In this document: piece after piece, positions 40,477-48,265 of the stretch
How positions within the stretch are numbered: position 1 is the stretch's first letter
Layout of the letters: each line of letters starts with the position of its first letter
From: Ensifer sesbaniae
Lineage (GTDB): Bacteria > Pseudomonadota > Alphaproteobacteria > Rhizobiales > Rhizobiaceae
Direction: 5' to 3'
Assembly: GCF_013283665.1 (NCBI RefSeq)
Contig: NZ_JABEKU010000001.1
Location: 2,418,001 to 2,482,000 of the forward strand
DNA length: 64,000 bases
Translations under genes and position numbers: made by a program
The notes under the pieces: model-generated
The model's input: only the letters and a program-made list of their open reading frames with translations
Database searches by the model: none
Told to the model about the DNA's origin: nothing

Positions 40477-40725
40477 ATGCGCGTCGTCTTCCTCTGTTCG
40501 CTGCTGCTTCTGTCGTCCTGCATGCCGCGCATCCCGCAGGAGGTTCTCGACGCAAATTGGTGCAGGGACATGGCGGCAGCGAAGGCCAAAGCGACCGGCA
40601 CCGGCCGGGCGAACCTCGCCGCGGCGATGATAAGGCATGACTGCGCCGCCAAGCTTGCCGCCGAACGGCAACCGGCGATGGCCCTGCCGGACGCCGCGCG
40701 TCTTGCGAGACGCACGGCGCTGTAG
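40477..40725 (+). CDS. Small lipoprotein, 82 aa
   Basis: Lipoprotein signal 'VVFLCSLLLLSSC' with lipobox LSSC. The mature part has three more Cys-containing stretches ('NWCRDMAAAKAKATG', 'MIRHDCAAKLAAERQ'). The last residues 'ARLARRTAL' and the TAG stop lie in a half copy of the type-2 mosaic repeat. ATG with GGAG 7 bases upstream. Function unknown. Confidence 0.7.
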   Translation: MRVVFLCSLLLLSSCMPRIPQEVLDANWCRDMAAAKAKATGTGRANLAAAMIRHDCAAKLAAERQPAMALPDAARLARRTAL

Positions 40726-40733
40726 GGCGGGTC

Positions 40734-40994
40734 TCAGTTGTGCCTGGTAACCGGATAGCCGACCGGCATTTGCCAAAGCGAAATGTCGGCGATCTCGGGC
40801 TTCTTCACCGCTTCCTCCGCGCCGATATCGCGGAGCATGCGATCGGAGAGATGGCTGAGCTGGTTGAGCGTCCGGCGACGCCTCCAGGCAGCACCAAGGA
40901 AAGCCCCGACCGTCCGCCGGAAGCCGAAGGTCCGGAACAGGTCGTCCATGATCGCCGGCAAGGCGCCGGCGGAGGTAAGTTGCAATTCGTGCAT
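40734..40994 (-). CDS. DUF1127 protein, 86 aa
   Basis: The C-terminal half is the DUF1127 motif: 'WRRRRTLNQLSHLSDRMLRDIGAEE'. Small DUF1127 proteins in rhizobia and Agrobacterium affect phosphate and stress responses. This version has a longer N-terminus. ATG with GGGA upstream; an internal ATG (MDDLF) could be the real start. Its 3' end faces the lipoprotein gene. Confidence 0.8.
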   Translation of the reverse strand: MHELQLTSAGALPAIMDDLFRTFGFRRTVGAFLGAAWRRRRTLNQLSHLSDRMLRDIGAEEAVKKPEIADISLWQMPVGYPVTRHN

Positions 40995-41123
40995 GATCGA
41001 TCCCGCCGCCGCGAGCGGCCGGGTCCTCTAGATTATGGATGCACGCGGACACGGAATCGCGTTCCGGGAACCGGTCACATCAAGTCAAAATGGAATATAC
41101 GAAAGGCGGAGCTCGCGTTGCGC

Positions 41124-41219
41124 TTAAGCGCCGAAGTAACTCGTAGAATTATGGCGCACTCGTCGTGACGAGCAGACCATTCCACCAGAGGCGAGCATCT
41201 GCACAAAATTATGAATCAT
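41124..41219 (-). CDS. Possible micropeptide, 31 aa
   Basis: ATG preceded by AGAGGAGG with ideal spacing. Encodes 'MIHNFVQMLASGGMVCSSRR' and eleven more residues. No family recognised. The strong ribosome site in a gap otherwise empty is the main support. Confidence 0.45.
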   Translation of the reverse strand: MIHNFVQMLASGGMVCSSRRVRHNSTSYFGA

Positions 41220-41312
41220 CGTATGCCTCCTCTGGTTTGAGCTCCGATTTGGCGAATAATTACACAAGCTTACTTTCCGGGCAAGAGGACAATCGCAGAC
41301 TGCAGGAATGAC

Positions 41313-41341
41313 AAAACGCCTGTTGCACGGAGGCAACAGGC
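41313..41341 (-). terminator. Rho-independent terminator
   Basis: Perfect 9-bp stem GCCTGTTGC / GCAACAGGC with a 6-base loop; on the minus strand it is followed by GTTTT. It lies 25 bases past the stop of the reading frame at 41366-41587. Confidence 0.7.
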
Positions 41342-41365
41342 GGTGCTTGCCGGTCCATCCATGCG

Positions 41366-41587
41366 TCACGCGCCGAAATCAGGACCATCCGGGCTTCCGC
41401 TCCTCCGAACCTCGACCCGGGCTTTGATCTTCGAGATCGTCAGATCCACCGGCAACGGCTTCGGCGGCCCTGGCGCCTCGGCTTCCCAGCCTGGTTCGCA
41501 ACGAGCCTCGCCACCAAAGGGCATCGTGCCCAGCGCAGAAGAAACATGGCCGCAGTTTGTTGCCACCTGCCTGATTGTGGAGGACAC
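41366..41587 (-). CDS. Possible small protein, 73 aa
   Basis: GTG start with GAGGT 6 bases upstream, ending just before a terminator on the same strand. Reads 'TLGTMPFGGEARCEPGWEAE'-like sequence and ends 'KIKARVEVRRSGSPDGPDFG'. No recognised domain. The start signal plus terminator make it plausible. Confidence 0.4.
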   Translation of the reverse strand: MSSTIRQVATNCGHVSSALGTMPFGGEARCEPGWEAEAPGPPKPLPVDLTISKIKARVEVRRSGSPDGPDFGA

Positions 41588-41614
41588 TGCACCTCACGGG
41601 ACATTCGAGGTGGA

Positions 41615-41875
41615 ATGATGGACTTCGAGAAGATAGGCCGGGCACGGCTCATGGTACGACTACCAAGGCATCGGAAACAGATTTCAGAGCTGAGGTTCCT
41701 GGCGCTCAACAGCCTGATGGCGGCCTATGGCGTCGCCGTGATCACGCGCGACGAACTGAGAGAGCACGCGATGTCGGATGAGCCTTTGACAGCCGTCTAT
41801 GAAAGCAACTGCCAGGCGATAGAAGACAAGGTGGTGATGCTTCTCAGCAATATCAGCCCGCGCTTCGTCAATTGA
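41615..41875 (+). CDS. Hypothetical protein, 86 aa
   Basis: ATG preceded by GAGGTGGA. Helical protein: 'GRARLMVRLPRHRKQISELRFLALNSLMAAYGVAVITRDEL', then 'AVYESNCQAIEDKVVMLLS'. No domain recognised. It is read towards the leftward tRNA-Lys gene. Confidence 0.6.
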   Translation: MMDFEKIGRARLMVRLPRHRKQISELRFLALNSLMAAYGVAVITRDELREHAMSDEPLTAVYESNCQAIEDKVVMLLSNISPRFVN

Positions 41876-41923
41876 CGAACTTCGCAACGAAGGCAATTTA
41901 ATCAGCGCTTTAGGAGAAGTTTT

Positions 41924-41999
<76 letters not shown>

Positions 42000-42303
42000 A
42001 TCCGTGGCGTCGCTTTAGCGCACGGCCCGATGACTCTCAAGGGGTAATCTTGTCTGTCGCCATTTAAATTACAGCGCGTTTCCAAAACTCCCGGAGCGGT
42101 CGAAATCGGCGGCCCTCTTTGAGTGCTCGCGCTTTGAGCTCCCGGTTTCCGGAGCGTGTCCCAGTGCATTGCGTCTTCCCTCCGTGAGCGGCAGAAGAGG
42201 TGCCGGTCCCCAAGGGAATGCGCGCGCTGATGGTGGATAACAGCTTCTCCACAGAGCCACGTCAGCCCGGCGAAATTTTTTCAAAAGATTTTCACAAAGG
42301 CGC

Positions 42304-42332
42304 TGGACAAGCCAATCGAACGCCTTTATACG
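42304..42332 (+). promoter_or_regulatory. Promoter of the rightward tRNA-Lys
   Basis: TGGACA (42304-42309), 17 bases, TATACG (42327-42332), 44 bases before the mature tRNA. A good sigma-70 match at the right distance for a tRNA gene. Confidence 0.65.
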
Positions 42333-42376
42333 CCCCCTCACGACAGCGACGGGACTTGACCGAAGCGGTCACGGAT

Positions 42377-42452
<76 letters not shown>

Positions 42453-42530
42453 GATTTCTCCTAAAGCGCTGATTAAGCTGAAATTTCCTGTACGAACGAC
42501 TTCACGCCTCAGATGGCGCGATTCCACGCC

Positions 42531-43448
42531 TCAGACGTAGAGTTCGCCCGCGGCGATCTTCACCGCCTGGCCGCCGATGCGGGCGTTGGTGATCTCCCCG
42601 CCGGTGATGTCGAGATGCAGGTGGATGAAGGACGGCCGTCCCATTTCCACCCCCTGCTCGACCAGCACGGGATGATGGCCGTCAACGAACTGGTCGAAAT
42701 AATGGATGGCGCCGGAGAGAGCGGCCACGGCCGATCCGGTCGCCGGGTCCTCGAGGCTGCCGGCGCCGGGCCCGAACTTGCGGGCGTGGAAGCGCGCCAT
42801 GTGGTTCACGCCGCCGCGGCAATAGACGTAAGCCGATGCCAAGCGCCCCTCGGCCATCGGCGTCAGTTGTTCCCAGCGCAGCGAATCGAACTCGATCGAG
42901 GAAACCGTTGCAACATCGTGCACCGGCACCATCACGAAGGGGGCGCCGGCACTCCAGAATGAAGGTACGTGGTTCTCGAAGCCGATCTGCGAGAGTTTCA
43001 GGCTCAGTGCATCGGCGATCGACTGCCGGTCGAAGCGGGCATCGAGCCGCATCGATTTGCGCGGCAGGTCGAACTCGGCAAAGCTCGCAACTCCGGGCTT
43101 GAGGCGAACGGCGCAGCGCACCGGACCCACCTTCTCCTCCAGCACCTGCACGAGGTCGATCCCCTCCTCGATCGTGCCGTGCTGCGCCTCGGCAATGGCG
43201 ATCGCCGCGCCAACCGTCGGATGTCCGGCGAAGGGCAGTTCCTGGCCGGGGGTAAAGATCCTGAGCTTCGCCGTGTGCGCCGCGCCGCCGGGCCTGCGGA
43301 TGAACACCGTCTCCGACAGGTTGAATTCCTGCGCGATCGCCTGCATCGCCTCGTCGTCCAGCCGGTCGGTACCGAAGACCACAGCCAGTGGATTGCCTTC
43401 GAGTCGCCTGTCGGTGAAGACGTCGTAGATCGCGTAGCTCAGCGCCAT
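42531..43448 (-). CDS. PhzF-family isomerase/epimerase-like protein, 305 aa
   Basis: Two diaminopimelate-epimerase-like halves. N-terminal 'YDVFTDRRLEGNPLAVV', catalytic Glu in 'EFNLSETVFIRR', 'TPGQELPFAGHPTVGAA', and in the second half 'SLEDPATGSAVAALSGAI'. No Cys pair, as usual for PhzF. The real substrate is unknown. ATG with AAGGGG upstream. Monocistronic, downstream of the tRNA pair. Confidence 0.88.
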   Translation of the reverse strand: MALSYAIYDVFTDRRLEGNPLAVVFGTDRLDDEAMQAIAQEFNLSETVFIRRPGGAAHTAKLRIFTPGQELPFAGHPTVGAAIAIAEAQHGTIEEGIDLVQVLEEKVGPVRCAVRLKPGVASFAEFDLPRKSMRLDARFDRQSIADALSLKLSQIGFENHVPSFWSAGAPFVMVPVHDVATVSSIEFDSLRWEQLTPMAEGRLASAYVYCRGGVNHMARFHARKFGPGAGSLEDPATGSAVAALSGAIHYFDQFVDGHHPVLVEQGVEMGRPSFIHLHLDITGGEITNARIGGQAVKIAAGELYV

Positions 43449-43680
43449 TCATGTCCCCTTGTGAATATACCTCGAAACTTTGCAACGTCGTGACGCGTGC
43501 GGCAAGGCTTAAGAGCACCGGTACACAGTTCGGCGCGATTCACGATTTCTTTAACCCCGGATGCGCCGCCTCTTGCCTTGGCTGCTTCCGGCCGGCGCGC
43601 ACCCGCCAACAGGGCCTATCAGGCGGCGCAGGCTAAAGGCTCGCACATACAAAGGGATATCACGCCCCGTTGACTCAAAA

Positions 43681-44421
43681 TCAGAGCGACGCTTCTCGCC
43701 CGAACAGCCACTCCAGAATGGGTGGAATGAACGGCGGATAGTTGTAGGCGCCCGGGTCCGGACCGAAAATCGCGATCGCCTCGTCGATCTCCGGCTCGGG
43801 ATCGGCGGCAATGTGCGCCGCCACGCGCGCAACCAGCGCCGCGGCCGTTTCCGGGTAGCGGTAAACGCGGATGACGGTTACGGCGCGGTCCATGTGCAGG
43901 AGGTGATAGCCGGGCTCGGCTGTCGCAAGCGAGAGATCGATGCCCGTTTCTTCCAGCGCCTCGCGGCGGATGTTGCCGGCGATGTCGCAGCGCCCCTCGA
44001 CGATATCCTCGGGCTCCAGCGAACCGGAAGGGCTGTAGACGCGGGCCGGATTGGCCGTGTGCGGGCCCATGCGCACCAGGATCAAGGCACCGTCGGAAGA
44101 CAGGATCGCCGGCATGGCGAAGAGATGGAAGGCGCCCTCGGCCCGCGTCTTCCGCCACCAGAGAAAGGTCGAATAGGGCACGACATGCCCCTCGCCGCGG
44201 ATGCGCCCGTCCTCGATCCTCAGCGCCCGCTGCAGCACCATGCGGCCATCGAAGAGATGCGGGTTGGCCGCGATTTCGCGTTGCCAGTTCTGCTGCGCGC
44301 GCTCGGCCTCGCCGAGATGAAACGGATGCGCCGCGCCGTTGACGCGGATCTCGACGTCGTCGATCGGGATGATGACGCCTTCGGCCGGCCAGTGAGCCGT
44401 ATTGCTTTCAAGAGCGCCCAT
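43681..44421 (-). CDS. Nudix-like hydrolase, 246 aa
   Basis: Large Nudix-domain protein. The box is degenerate: 'SPSGSLEPEDIVEGRCDIAG' followed by 'NIRREALEETGIDL', with REALEETG intact but the first Glu not at its normal place. An N-terminal region of about 110 residues ('VIIPIDDVEIRVNG') precedes it. It begins 2 bases after the stop of the endonuclease-like gene, so they form an operon. Activity uncertain. Confidence 0.75.
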   Translation of the reverse strand: MGALESNTAHWPAEGVIIPIDDVEIRVNGAAHPFHLGEAERAQQNWQREIAANPHLFDGRMVLQRALRIEDGRIRGEGHVVPYSTFLWWRKTRAEGAFHLFAMPAILSSDGALILVRMGPHTANPARVYSPSGSLEPEDIVEGRCDIAGNIRREALEETGIDLSLATAEPGYHLLHMDRAVTVIRVYRYPETAAALVARVAAHIAADPEPEIDEAIAIFGPDPGAYNYPPFIPPILEWLFGREASL

Positions 44422-44423
44422 GG

Positions 44424-45530
44424 TCACACATCCAGCGTCATGGCCACGGGGCAATGGTCCGACGCCTTCGGCCGGTCCCAGCCGGTGCGCGGGTAGCGCT
44501 CCACTTCCTGCCCGGGCGGAAAGATCGTGCGGAAGGGCTGGCCGCCGCGGATGACCTCGGGCACCTGGGCGTGGTTGCGCTTGGCCAGCGCCGGCGAAAG
44601 CCAGATATAGTCGAGCTGGCAGAGATGGCGCTCCTGCGGCCCGCGGCTGTGAAACAGCGTCCAGCGGTCGAGCACCGGCCGGCGCAGCATCGGGTTTTCC
44701 ACGAAGCCGTCATGGCTGAAGATGTCGAGCGCGCTCGTCTCCTCCTCGTGCGGCACGAACTCGTAGCCGTTGCGCCGGTCGCCGAGAATGTTGACCTTCT
44801 CCTGGTAGTCGTTCATGTCGCCGCAAATCGCGAACATCTTGTCGGCGGTGCGTCCGCGGCCGAAGCGGTTTTCGATGATGTGGCGCACGGCCTTGGCCTC
44901 GGCCACGCGCAGCGGCATCGTCGCCTGCCGGCCATCGAGCCCCTCCCGCGCCGGCCCCATCGATTTGAAATGCACGACATAGAGCGTCAGCGGCCGCCCG
45001 CCGATCGTGAGATCCAATTCCAGGCAATCGCGCTTGAAGATCCGGTCGGCCGGCCGATTGGTCAGCGCGATCTGGTCGTTGAAGAGGTCGAGATCCTCAT
45101 AGGTCAGCCCCGCATGGCTCTTCACGTCCAGGCACTCGATCGGCTGGCCGTCGCGCGTCTCCTCGCGCATCAGCACCGCGACGTCGATCCCGCGCGAATC
45201 ATTGCCCTCGATCAGGTATTTCTGCCGGTAGCCGTTGCCGACCATGCGGAACAGATAGTTGTATTCGAAGGCCTGCAGCGAGGCCATGTTGTCGGCTTCC
45301 TGCAGGCAGAGGATATCCGCATCGCAATCGGCAATCGCCAAGGCCGACATCTGCCGCGTATCATCCGTATGCGCGATGGTGCGCGCTTCCTCCAGCCGCT
45401 GGTATTCCGCCTCGCTCTTCACGTCGAAGAGCCTCAGCACCCGGTCCTGCTTGAGCTGGTTGCGAAAACCGGAAAAATCGAAGCGGCTCAACAGGTTTTC
45501 GATGTTGAAGGTGGCAAGGCGAAGCGACAT
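44424..45530 (-). CDS. Endonuclease/exonuclease/phosphatase family protein, 368 aa
   Basis: EEP fold: 'RLATFNIENLLSRFDF' at the start, 'DADILCLQEADNMASLQAF' (metal Glu), 'YVVHFKSMG', 'FAICGDMNDYQEK' (Asp/Asn pair) and 'KASDHCPVAMTLDV' (catalytic Asp-His) at the end. All catalytic parts are present. No signal peptide. Substrate may be nucleic acid or a phosphoester. First gene of a two-gene operon with the Nudix-like protein. Confidence 0.88.
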   Translation of the reverse strand: MSLRLATFNIENLLSRFDFSGFRNQLKQDRVLRLFDVKSEAEYQRLEEARTIAHTDDTRQMSALAIADCDADILCLQEADNMASLQAFEYNYLFRMVGNGYRQKYLIEGNDSRGIDVAVLMREETRDGQPIECLDVKSHAGLTYEDLDLFNDQIALTNRPADRIFKRDCLELDLTIGGRPLTLYVVHFKSMGPAREGLDGRQATMPLRVAEAKAVRHIIENRFGRGRTADKMFAICGDMNDYQEKVNILGDRRNGYEFVPHEEETSALDIFSHDGFVENPMLRRPVLDRWTLFHSRGPQERHLCQLDYIWLSPALAKRNHAQVPEVIRGGQPFRTIFPPGQEVERYPRTGWDRPKASDHCPVAMTLDV

Positions 45531-45566
45531 TTATCGATTCCGTGGCATGAAGTGCCGGGAGCTTAG

Positions 45567-45725
45567 AGCAAATTCAGGAAAAGTGCGAAGCGGTTTTCCG
45601 TTAGGAATTGCGGCTTTACAGAGCAAATTCAGGAAAAGTGTGAAGCGGTTTTCCGTCCGGAATTGCGGCTTTACAGAGCAAATTCAGGAAAAGTGCGAAG
45701 CGGTTTTCCGTCCGGAATTGCGGCA
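45567..45725. repeat. Three tandem copies of a 55-bp palindromic repeat
   Basis: Copies start at 45567, 45622 and 45677, each reading AGCAAATTCAGGAAAAGTG ... CGGTTTTCCGTCCGGAATTG with two or three differences. A single related copy is at 36155-36198. They fill the gap between divergent genes. Confidence 0.9.
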
Positions 45726-45890
45726 CTCCAATCAGTTGTCGGGCCGCAAATGTGGGCCCGAACTCCCTCGCCGCGCGCTCACGGCTCCGCAAGCGAGATT
45801 TCCCGGCGACCCGAAAATTCGCGCCATATGATCCATGTCATTCAAACCATGAACCATTGTGCTCCAATGGGGTTGGATACCCTTGCGCTC

Positions 45891-47354
45891 ATGGAGGATG
45901 GTTTGAAAACGGAAATCGAACTCAAGCTCGAGCTCTCTGCCGAAGATCTTGCCCGCTTCGCCGAGTCCCACTTCCTCGGTGAGCCGGCGCGCATAGAGCA
46001 GCAACGGTCCGTCTATTTCGATACCCGCGGCCGCGATCTCTACCAGTCGGGCTTCACGCTGCGCATCCGCACGGTCGGCACGGCGCGCATCCAGACGATC
46101 AAGGCGACCGGCCCCGGCGCCTCGGTCTTTGCCCGTCCGGAATGGGAGCAGCCGCTTTCCGCCGACGAGCCGGTCGTCGATCACACCACCCCGCTTGCCG
46201 CCGAGTTCGGCCTGGAGCCCGATGACCTGGAGCCGCACTTTGCCGTCGAGGTCGAGCGCAGCACCTGGGAGGTCGAGCAGGACGGCGCGAGGATCGAAGT
46301 GGTGCTCGACCGCGGCATGGTCACCGCCGGCAGCCGCCAGACCGCCGTCGGCGAGATCGAACTCGAGCTGAAGGACGGCGACCCGAAGGCGCTTTTCACC
46401 CTCGCCCGCCGCATCGAGGCGATCGTTCCCATACGCTTCGGCGTTCTCTCCAAGGCCGAGCGTGGCTTCCGCCTGATCGACGCCCAACCGGTCGTCTTCA
46501 AGGCGGAACCGGTCGAGCTCGACCGCGAGATGCGGGTGACGAAGAGCTTCCGCACCATCGCGCTTGCCTGTCTTAGGCATTACCGCCTGAACGAGGACGT
46601 GCTGCGTGAACGCCGGAACCCGGAGGCGCTGCACCAGGCCCGCGTCGCCCTTCGCCGCCTGCGCTCGGCCATCTCGCTCTACAGGGATTTGCTTGGCGAC
46701 GAGGAGAGCCAGCGCATCAAGGGCGAGCTGAGATGGCTGACCGCCGTGTTCGGCAAGACCCGCGACGTCGACGTCCTCCTGACGCGTGACCCGGAGCCGG
46801 AATTGCGCGACCACTTGAAGACGGCGCGCGCCGCCCGCTACGCCGAAGTCTTCGAGGCGCTCGACGGCGCACGCGGCCGCGCCCTTCTCTTCGATCTCCA
46901 GCAATGGCTGCACTGCGGCGACTACCTGTCGACGCCGCCCGCCGAGCTTCGCGACCGGCCGGTGGCCGATTTTGCCGAAGCCGCTCTCGACCGGGCGCGC
47001 CGCAAGCTGAAGAAGCATGGCCGCGCGCTGGCCAAGGTCAGCGACGAGCAGCGGCACGAGGCCCGCAAGGATGCGAAGAAGCTGCGCTATGCCGCCGAGT
47101 TCTTTGCCGCGCTCTTTGACGACAAGCGGGGCACGAGGCGCCACAAGCGCTTCATCGAAGCCATGACCGGATTGCAGGACCGGCTCGGCACGCTGAACGA
47201 TCTCGTCTCCGGGCCGCTGGTGCTCGGCGAGATCGGCCTCGAGGATCACCCGGACGCCGAAACGCTGGTCGTGCACGCCGACAAGGACAGGCTGATCGAC
47301 CAGGCGCAGAACGCGCTCGACGACGTGATCGACGCCAAGCGCTTCTGGCGGTAA
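45891..47354 (+). CDS. CYTH-CHAD domain protein, 487 aa
   Basis: N-terminal CYTH tunnel (residues 5-205): 'EIELKLELSAEDLARF', 'VYFDTRGRDLYQSGFTLRIR', 'TIKATG', 'VEVERSTWEVE', 'GEIELELKDGD'. The C-terminal CHAD helical domain (about 220-487) has the conserved 'NPEALHQARVALRRLRSAISLYRDLLG' and 'EARKDAKKLRYAAEFF'. CHAD binds polyphosphate; CYTH domains of this type hydrolyse triphosphate. An ATG at 45891 was taken; a TTG at 45903 has a better ribosome site (GGAGG) and gives the usual family start. Confidence 0.9.
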   Translation: MEDGLKTEIELKLELSAEDLARFAESHFLGEPARIEQQRSVYFDTRGRDLYQSGFTLRIRTVGTARIQTIKATGPGASVFARPEWEQPLSADEPVVDHTTPLAAEFGLEPDDLEPHFAVEVERSTWEVEQDGARIEVVLDRGMVTAGSRQTAVGEIELELKDGDPKALFTLARRIEAIVPIRFGVLSKAERGFRLIDAQPVVFKAEPVELDREMRVTKSFRTIALACLRHYRLNEDVLRERRNPEALHQARVALRRLRSAISLYRDLLGDEESQRIKGELRWLTAVFGKTRDVDVLLTRDPEPELRDHLKTARAARYAEVFEALDGARGRALLFDLQQWLHCGDYLSTPPAELRDRPVADFAEAALDRARRKLKKHGRALAKVSDEQRHEARKDAKKLRYAAEFFAALFDDKRGTRRHKRFIEAMTGLQDRLGTLNDLVSGPLVLGEIGLEDHPDAETLVVHADKDRLIDQAQNALDDVIDAKRFWR

Positions 47355-47385
47355 CGAACGGCCCGCGCGCGGCCGATGGCGTGGG

Positions 47386-47583
47386 CTATCCCTGCCGGTG
47401 CGCTGCCATCGCCTGGTCGAGCCGTGCTGCCAGCACGTCGCTTACCGGCACCATCGGCAGGCGCATTTCCGGGCTGTCGATCAGTCCTGAACGCCAGAGC
47501 CAGTGCTTGATCGGCCCCGGGCTCGGCTCGGCAAACAGCAGCCTGGGCAGATCGGCAAGACGCTGCCAGTCGGAAAGCGTCCG
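47386..47583 (-). pseudogene. 3' remnant of a dapA-like (DHDPS family) gene
   Basis: The minus strand encodes only the end of a dihydrodipicolinate synthase-like protein: 'LFAEPSPGPIKHWLWRSGL', then 'SPEMRLPMVPVSDVLAARLD' to a TAG. The first about 230 residues are missing. At its right edge a 23-base sequence is tandemly repeated and the cytochrome gene begins, so the gene was cut there. Confidence 0.75.
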
Positions 47584-47626
47584 GGCATGAGCTGCCGCTC
47601 AGTCCGGGCATGAGCTGCCGCTCAGT
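47581..47626. repeat. 23-bp tandem duplication at a gene junction
   Basis: CCGGGCATGAGCTGCCGCTC plus AGT occurs twice back to back, at the joint between the dapA remnant and the end of the cytochrome gene. The right copy includes part of the cytochrome stop region. Confidence 0.85.
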
Positions 47627-48263
47627 CCGGGCATTCCGCGCCCGTGTGCACCCAGGCGGCGATCAGCGCGGCCAGCTCCGGCTGAGACCCGGGCGGCGCG
47701 CTGCGGCCCTCGCCCGGATGCCAGGCCCAGCCGACGAGATGGTCCTCGCCCATGTGCTTGACGAGATCGGCATGGGAGCGGTTGCCGTTGCGTTCCGTGT
47801 CCTTCACCTGCCGGCAGATCTCGCCGACGGTGAGGCCCTGCCAGGCCATGCTTTCGGGCGCCAGTTGCCAATGGGCGTTGCCGGGAATGGATTTGAGCCG
47901 GCTGCCGACGATCCCGCGGTTCTCCGCACCGTGGCAGCTGCTGCAGGCAAGGCCGGCCGGTCCCATCGAACTGTCGGCGGCGATCATCAGCGGCACATGC
48001 GGGTGCATGTCCTCGCCCTGCGTCGGGCTGCGTGTCGCCGGATGGCAGTTGATGCAGCGCGGATGAGTCAGCACACGGCTTGCTTCAGCAAAGATCGCCT
48101 TCGAGCGTTCCTTGGCATCGGCGATCGACGAGAACTCGGAGACCGCCTTCAACGCGCCGCCACCGGATGTTTCGGCATAGCCGGTGATGGGCGCAAGGGC
48201 GGCAACGAGACCGGCCGCAGCGAGGGCGGCGACAAGCGAGAGAGTAAGCGTTCGCTTGGTCAC
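47622..48263 (-). CDS. Diheme c-type cytochrome of an isoquinoline-oxidoreductase-like system, 213 aa
   Basis: Signal peptide (residues 1-30). Two heme c motifs: 'PRCINCHPATRSPTQGE' and 'LACSSCHGAENRG'. Related cytochromes are encoded with periplasmic molybdenum hydroxylases and take their electrons. Start chosen at the GTG 48263, with AGGAGG 8 bases upstream; another GTG at 48269 is too close to it. It follows the large subunit gene with a 4-base overlap. Confidence 0.85.
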   Translation of the reverse strand: MTKRTLTLSLVAALAAAGLVAALAPITGYAETSGGGALKAVSEFSSIADAKERSKAIFAEASRVLTHPRCINCHPATRSPTQGEDMHPHVPLMIAADSSMGPAGLACSSCHGAENRGIVGSRLKSIPGNAHWQLAPESMAWQGLTVGEICRQVKDTERNGNRSHADLVKHMGEDHLVGWAWHPGEGRSAPPGSQPELAALIAAWVHTGAECPD

Positions 48264-48265
48264 GG

